The notes under the pieces were generated by a model. It saw nothing but the letters and a program-made list of their open reading frames with translations, was not told where the DNA came from and ran no database searches. Made by a program: the position numbers and the translations under genes. Below are positions 18,470 through 22,706 of a DNA stretch of 22,706 nt, piece after piece. Location: the NCBI GenBank assembly GCA_964058845.1, contig CAXKVR010000667.1:1-22706 (forward strand), given 5' to 3'. The DNA is from Carex sylvatica. Its lineage: Eukaryota > Streptophyta > Magnoliopsida > Poales > Cyperaceae. Within the stretch, counting starts at the first letter, position 1; every line of letters starts with the position of its first letter.

Positions 18470-18480
18470 AGCCGAATCCT

Positions 18481-18629
18481 CTCTTTATGGCTCAACCTTG
18501 GTCGAATCCTCCTTTTCTGACTCAACCCTAACCGAATTCTCCTTTTCTGGCTAAATTCTAGCCGAATCCTTCTTTTCCGGCTCAACTCTAGCCGAATCCT
18601 CCTTTTCGGCTCAACCCTGGCCGAATCCA
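18481..18629 (-). repeat. 30-bp minisatellite in the copia hinge, five units
   Basis: Five head-to-tail units of about CCTTTTCTGGCTCAACYCTA plus GCCGAATCCT on the plus strand start at 18481, 18511, 18541, 18571 and 18601. The last is 29 bp, having lost one C. In the pol frame each unit encodes a ten-residue repeat close to DSARVEPEKK. The 29-bp unit shifts the frame and two units contain stops. Confidence 0.9.
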
Positions 18630-18682
18630 TCAGTGGGCAAAGAATACCACCCACACTCACCATCCTCCTCTCACCATCACTT

Positions 18683-19508
18683 CTACTCTCCCCGTCTTGC
18701 CTCATACCTATTGTATCGAGCGAGTCTCCAAAGGGTGGAGTAGTAAGGTTGGAGCTCGTGAAATGTAACATCCATACTCACAAATAATCTCCTCTCTACT
18801 GGACTCCAGCACACATAACCCTTTTGAGTACCAGAGTAACCCACAAAGATGCATTTCACCGCTCTGGGATCCAACTTTCCCACTATTGGTCTGTTGTCTT
18901 TCGCAAAACACACATAGCCAAAATACCTTAGGAGAAAGAATACCCCCATTATCTCCTTTCAACATCACGCACGGAGTCTGCCAGTCCAACACTCTAGATG
19001 GCATTCTGTTGATCAATTGTGCGGCTGTCTGGACTGCTTGTCCCCACAAATGTTTTGGAACATTCATGGAGATCATCATGCACCGGGCTACCTCCAACAA
19101 GTGTCTATTCTTCCTCTCTGCCACTCCATTTTGTGCTGGTGTGTAAGGGCACGTGGTCTGATAATGTATCCCATGAACTGACAAATACTCCTCGAATACC
19201 TTGTTTGTATATTCAGTCCCATTATTGGATCTCAGTGCCTTCACCACAGCACCAAACTGAGTTTGAACCGCCTTATGGAAATCCTTGAAGCAAGTAAGTA
19301 CATCACTCTTGTTCTTCATCAAGTACAACCATGTGACACGAGAATAACAATCAATGAAAGTCACAAAAAATCTATACCCATTCATCGAAGTTGTTGAGCA
19401 AGACCTCCATACATCCGAGTGTACCAGATCAAAGGCATGAGAACTCCTACTTCCTGAGTTTACATACGAACTTCTTGTATGCTTTCCAAACTCACATCCA
19501 TCACACAC
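18683..19508 (-). pseudogene. Copia integrase core
   Basis: The frame continues from the protease segment. It shows the zinc-binding end CDGCEFGKHTRSSY and the catalytic core. The first Asp is in LVHSDVW (codon 19413-19415). The second acidic site is RSNNGTEY, where RSDNGTEY is expected (codon 19224-19226 is Asn). The Glu is in NGVAERKN (codon 19116-19118). The 35-residue spacing from the second site to Glu is kept. A frameshift near 18935-18950 moves the C-terminal part (DNRPIVGKLDPRAVKCIFVG and KGYVCWSPVERRLFVSMDVT) to another frame. Integrase joins the new DNA copy to the genome; the Asp-to-Asn change alone should abolish catalysis. Confidence 0.85.
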
Positions 19509-19577
19509 AAGTTTCTGTTTGTTAGCTTTCTTATACTTTGATGGAAACAGACGTTCCAGTAGGCTGAAGGAAGAGTG

Positions 19578-20642
19578 TCACATCCACCGATAAATCAGAA
19601 GCAACTCATCCTCCACACTCACCCCATATCCTCCTGCCCCCACTCTATCGACCACAGATGCCAGCGTTGTGTCCGTTCCTTTTCTATCCATGTACCACAA
19701 CCCATCACGCCATGTGCCAGTCCCAAGTATCCGACCTGTCATCTTCTCCTGAAAGACCATCGTCGGAATATCAAAGGTCACGATGCATTTCTGCTCACGA
19801 ATAATAGCACTAATGGTCACCAGGTTTACGGGAAAGGAAGGAGCATGCAACACATTGGTCAGAGTCACTGAATCTATACATCTCGCAGTACCCTTACCAA
19901 CCACGGGCTGGACCGTACCATCGGCTGTCTGAATGCTATCTGGGACTGCTAGGTGAGTATAGTAAAAAAACTCCCTAGCAGCACCAGTCACATGGCGAGA
20001 TGCACCAGAGTCTAGTATCCAATCTGATGATCTAGTAGTGGGTATAGAGGCAAGAGCAAGTGTGTCAGCAACTGCACTCTTCCCCTCACTTGCTTCTTTC
20101 TGCCTCCTCCTGACTATCTCCATGATCAGATCATCATCGGATAACCCCACAATAGCTTGTTTCTTTTCCTTTGCAACCATCAATTTTTCCCAGTTGCCTC
20201 CTCTTCCACCTCTTTGGTCCCCACAGCCACGTTCACAGTTCCCAGACTGCCCCCTTTCACCTGCATCTTGCTTCTTAGGTGACTTAGAACAAGTCTGTTT
20301 CAGGTGACCTACCTCACCGCATATGTAACACCGTCGAGACTCACCTCTGAATCCTGTGTTACTTGTGTGATATGAGTTGGAGACCGCTAGTGCTGACTTC
20401 ACCCCTGGAAGTCTTGCTGCCTTAGCCTGTAGCCTAATCCAGCTTTCCTCCTCAGTCAAGTACGTAGCTGGCCCTTCGAGCCTCATGTCGATAGGTGGCA
20501 GCTCAACCTTCTGCACCTTCGACTTGCTCTCAACAGAATCGTGGTACACGGCCAACACTCGTCGCACCACAGCAGCCATCTCATCAGAGGTCAGCTTCGC
20601 ACAAGCCTTCACAAACGTATTTCCAGTCTCCTCCTCTGACAT
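19578..20642 (-). pseudogene. Copia gag (shortened) plus protease
   Basis: The 354-codon frame starts at ATG 20642. Residues 105-118 form the nucleocapsid zinc knuckle CYICGEVGHLKQTC (CCHC), and residues 208-218 hold the aspartic protease active site WILDSGASRHV. The part before the zinc knuckle is only about 100 residues. Copia gag proteins usually have over 250 there. The junction PPIDMRLEGPATYL-TEEESWIRLQ appears to join an N-terminal gag motif directly to a C-terminal one, so an in-frame internal deletion is likely. The frame ends at TGA 19578-19580, inside the gag-pre-integrase segment, in phase with the following integrase; a single substitution there accounts for the stop. Confidence 0.85.
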
Positions 20643-20987
20643 TGAGTCGACTCAGATCTACGCCTCACATATCAATCTAAGTCTGAATCCTTTCTATTAC
20701 TCCCTTAGACCCAATCTTACACTGTTAAGATCGAGATCCACATCATCTCTCTCTCTCTTCTTCTTCTTTTTGACCCAATCTTGATCTACCTCATTAAGAT
20801 TCGAGTTCAAAACCTGATCAAACCTCGATCCAAACCCGATTCTCGGGTATCGTGGGGTAGAGGCCCCCCACGCCGGTCAATCAACACAAAGAGGCTATCT
20901 TTGGTGGCCGGCCGACTCTAGGAGAAGAGAAGACCGAACGGCGGAAGAGATGAGAGGAGCGGTTACTGTAGATGCGGCCCGGTACTG
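20643..20987 (-). other. Copia 5' leader, cut by the gypsy LTR
   Basis: About 345 bp of untranslated leader precede the gag ATG. It includes a GA-rich microsatellite (20744-20768 on the plus strand) and a GC-rich part with GGGGGGCC-like sequence near 20860-20870. No Met-tRNA primer binding site is found. The gypsy LTR begins inside or upstream of this leader at 20988. Confidence 0.6.
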
Positions 20988-21151
20988 TGATAAGCATAAA
21001 TTATATACATATTCGATCTATTTTTCATCATGAAATAATACCAAATATCTTGTATTTTGAATATAAAGATAATAGAATACACCTAGAATCAAGTTACTGC
21101 ATTTGTTTGGTTTTAATTTGCAGGAAACGAAGAAAAATGAAGAAAAATGCC

Positions 21152-21290
21152 CAGTGCGGACGCACGATTTTCGATACGGACGTACTAAGTACTTAGATGG
21201 ATTTATGGACGCGCGCCAATTTTAAAAAGGTATAATAAGCTATTCATCAAAATCTGTGCAGATGCACAGATATCGATGCAGCCGCACTCT
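21152..21290. repeat. Palindrome pairs in the second gypsy LTR
   Basis: CAGTGCGGACGCACG (21152-21166), spacer ATTTTC, then GATACGGACGTAC (21173-21185). CTGTGCAGATGCACAG (21254-21269), spacer ATATC, then GATGCAGCCGCAC (21275-21287). The corresponding cores of the partners lie 20 bp apart. A further half-copy CAGTGCGGACGTAG lies near 21314-21327. Confidence 0.85.
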
Positions 21291-22072
21291 GGTCACACAA
21301 GAAAAATCGAGCTCAGTGCGGACGTAGCAGAGCCAAAAATAGAGTCTGAACTTAAAACAGCCACAACTTTTGACTCGTAACTCCGTTTTGGGCATATTAC
21401 CACTTTTCAGAAAGCCAACGAGAAGATCTACAACCACTTAATTGGGCATATTCTTTTACTATAAAGGAGGGGATTCTTTCCCATTCAAGCAAATCTCTCT
21501 TCGGAGGGGCATTTCTCTTCGGAGGGAGAGCTCTTCGCAAAGATCAATCTCATCTCTCAAAATCTCTTCTCCACCAATACTTAGCGTAAAATTCTGCAAT
21601 CAAGGAAGCAATTCAAGGAGGAAGAAGAAGAAGATTTCAAGAAGAAGGCAAGAATAAGGGTTCTTCATCTAGAGAAGGGTGTAATCTATTTCTCTATTTA
21701 ATTTGTCTTTATTTTAGCCAATCTTTTGTAATGAATTCTTTGTTGAATACTTGCATCTCCATGAGAGGCTAGTTTTCTCTCTAGGGGATTAGGTCAATGC
21801 ATGAACTTGTTTAATTGTATCTTATTCGGTTATTTATTTTTATTATGATTGTTTTATGAGATTTGATGCTAATTTCTGAGATTTATAATTTGTGTTAACT
21901 ACATAATTAGTACTTAAAATCGATGTAGTTTCACTTTGGATTCGAAAGAACCAAAGAAGTTCGGACGAGAGGAGAGTACCAATTATGAACACAAATACCT
22001 TAAGTTTTGATTAAGGTCTAACCAACTGCGAAATCAAACCGGAACTACAGAAATTAGGGTTAGGGACTTGGT

Positions 22073-22233
22073 GAAGGACGTAACTGTGAAGTCATACCCT
22101 TATTAGGACATCTCAAATTGAATCGGATATTGATATGAAGGACGTAACTGTGAAGTATCAATATTTGAGGAGATGAGAGACTAACAAGAGCTTATGGTCT
22201 AGGTAGCTAGGATGAAGGACGTAACTGTGAAGT
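22073..22233 (+). repeat. Three interspersed copies of GAAGGACGTAACTGTGAAGT
   Basis: Exact 20-bp copies start at 22073, 22137 and 22214, separated by unrelated sequence (64 and 77 bp from start to start). They occupy the same part of the LTR as the two-copy phrase of the first LTR. Confidence 0.9.
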
Positions 22234-22706
22234 CCGAATTACTTAGGCACGTTATTAATTCACGAAAGTGACCCTTAATGACATATTAGGTTAGAAACCT
22301 CATCAAATCATACATGAATTTAAACAATACCGAATAGATAGAATTAACAAGGGATTGTAGACCAAATTGCCCCTAGATCTCCCCAATTCTCGAAAGCAAC
22401 CAAAATTATATTTTACTTTCCTTTTTTACTTTTATTGTTTTAAACCTCCTCTTCTCGGATATTGAACCCAAACCTTAGGAAGTTATAACAAACAAACCCC
22501 CCAATTCTACTTTTATTGCACTTACTTCTTTTTATTTTTATTATTTTTTGAAATTAATTAATAAAGTCTAAACCTAGTAATTGTCCATATTCCCTGTGGA
22601 TCGATACCCGATAATATACTACACGGTAGGATTGTATACTTGCAATCTGAATTGAAAGTGTATTTAAGGTTAAAAGGTACAGTTTGCTGTACTGAAACTT
22701 TATACT

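Larger units (their letters stand above)
16375..20987 (-). mobile_element. Ty1/copia retrotransposon, degenerate, minus strand, nested in the LINE
   Basis: Order on the minus strand: leader (20987-20643), gag with zinc knuckle, protease, integrase, reverse transcriptase, RNase H, polypurine tract TTTTGAGGGCGAG (16541-16553) and a 166-bp 3' LTR (16375-16540). PR-IN-RT-RH order defines Ty1/copia. The last stop TGA at 16548-16550 overlaps the polypurine tract. The 5' LTR and primer site are not present, because a gypsy LTR begins at 20988 within the leader; they may lie beyond the window. At least two pol frameshifts and several stops make it non-autonomous. The lineage is not decided, although such a short LTR suits Ale- or Ivana-like groups. 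Confidence 0.85.
20988..22706 (+). mobile_element. LTR of a second Athila-like gypsy element (5' or solo LTR), running to the window edge
   Basis: The LTR begins TGATAAGCATAAATTATATA immediately after copia leader sequence, with no polypurine tract before it. It is therefore a 5' LTR or a solo LTR inserted into the copia element. It shares with the LTR at 1511-2937 the late segment CCCTGTGGATCGATACC (22592-22608), GGATTGTATACTTGCAATCT and GCTGTACTGAAACTTT at the window end. Its own 3' boundary is just outside. A TATA-like ACTATAAAGG lies at 21459-21468. The bases TACTG (20983-20987) would be one target-duplication copy. Confidence 0.7.

Noticed and set aside
1..22706. tRNA, rRNA, CRISPR or bacterial-type operon features
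   Set aside because: No cloverleaf with A and B boxes, rRNA core or regular repeat-spacer array was seen; all context is plant nuclear.

Overview
The window reads as nuclear DNA of a flowering plant. It holds Athila-like Ty3/gypsy LTRs, a Ty1/copia element, an L1-type LINE with an RNase H domain, a Helitron with captured gene pieces, and a P-class pentatricopeptide repeat (PPR) gene. No bacterial operon, rRNA, tRNA or CRISPR array is visible. The only gene that looks intact is the short PPR gene at 12399-13259 (minus strand). Almost everything else is mobile or derived from mobile DNA.

Layout. 1-2937: 3' part of a Ty3/gypsy element on the plus strand (end of an env-like extra ORF, a long untranslated spacer, polypurine tract, 3' LTR). 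About 2995-4668: a probable LTR of a second gypsy family on the minus strand. 4679-4825: hAT-like subterminal repeats. About 4826-6610: a probable LTR on the minus strand with a TATA box. 6617-10484: a proposed non-autonomous Helitron on the minus strand. It carries sense-oriented, intron-containing pieces of at least three unrelated host genes: a D-type cyclin, a DDX6/Dhh1-type RNA helicase and the zinc-finger exon of DNA polymerase alpha. About 10680-10715: a hAT terminus. 10716-12398: AT-rich DNA with a foldback repeat. 12399-13259: PPR gene. 14028-16374: 5'-interrupted LINE (minus). 16375-20987: degenerate Ty1/copia element (minus) inserted into the LINE. 20988 to the window end: a second Athila-like LTR (plus) inserted into the copia leader.

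The most interesting signals are two. The first is the multi-gene Helitron, in which reading frames, splice sites and split codons of the donor genes can still be recognised. The second is a shared architecture in three different LTR families: pairs of CpG-rich palindromes set 20-21 bp apart, often with an NTTTTC spacer. The right third of the window is a clear nest, with the LINE oldest, copia next and the gypsy LTR youngest. All protein identities come from reading translations against remembered family motifs, without any database search.
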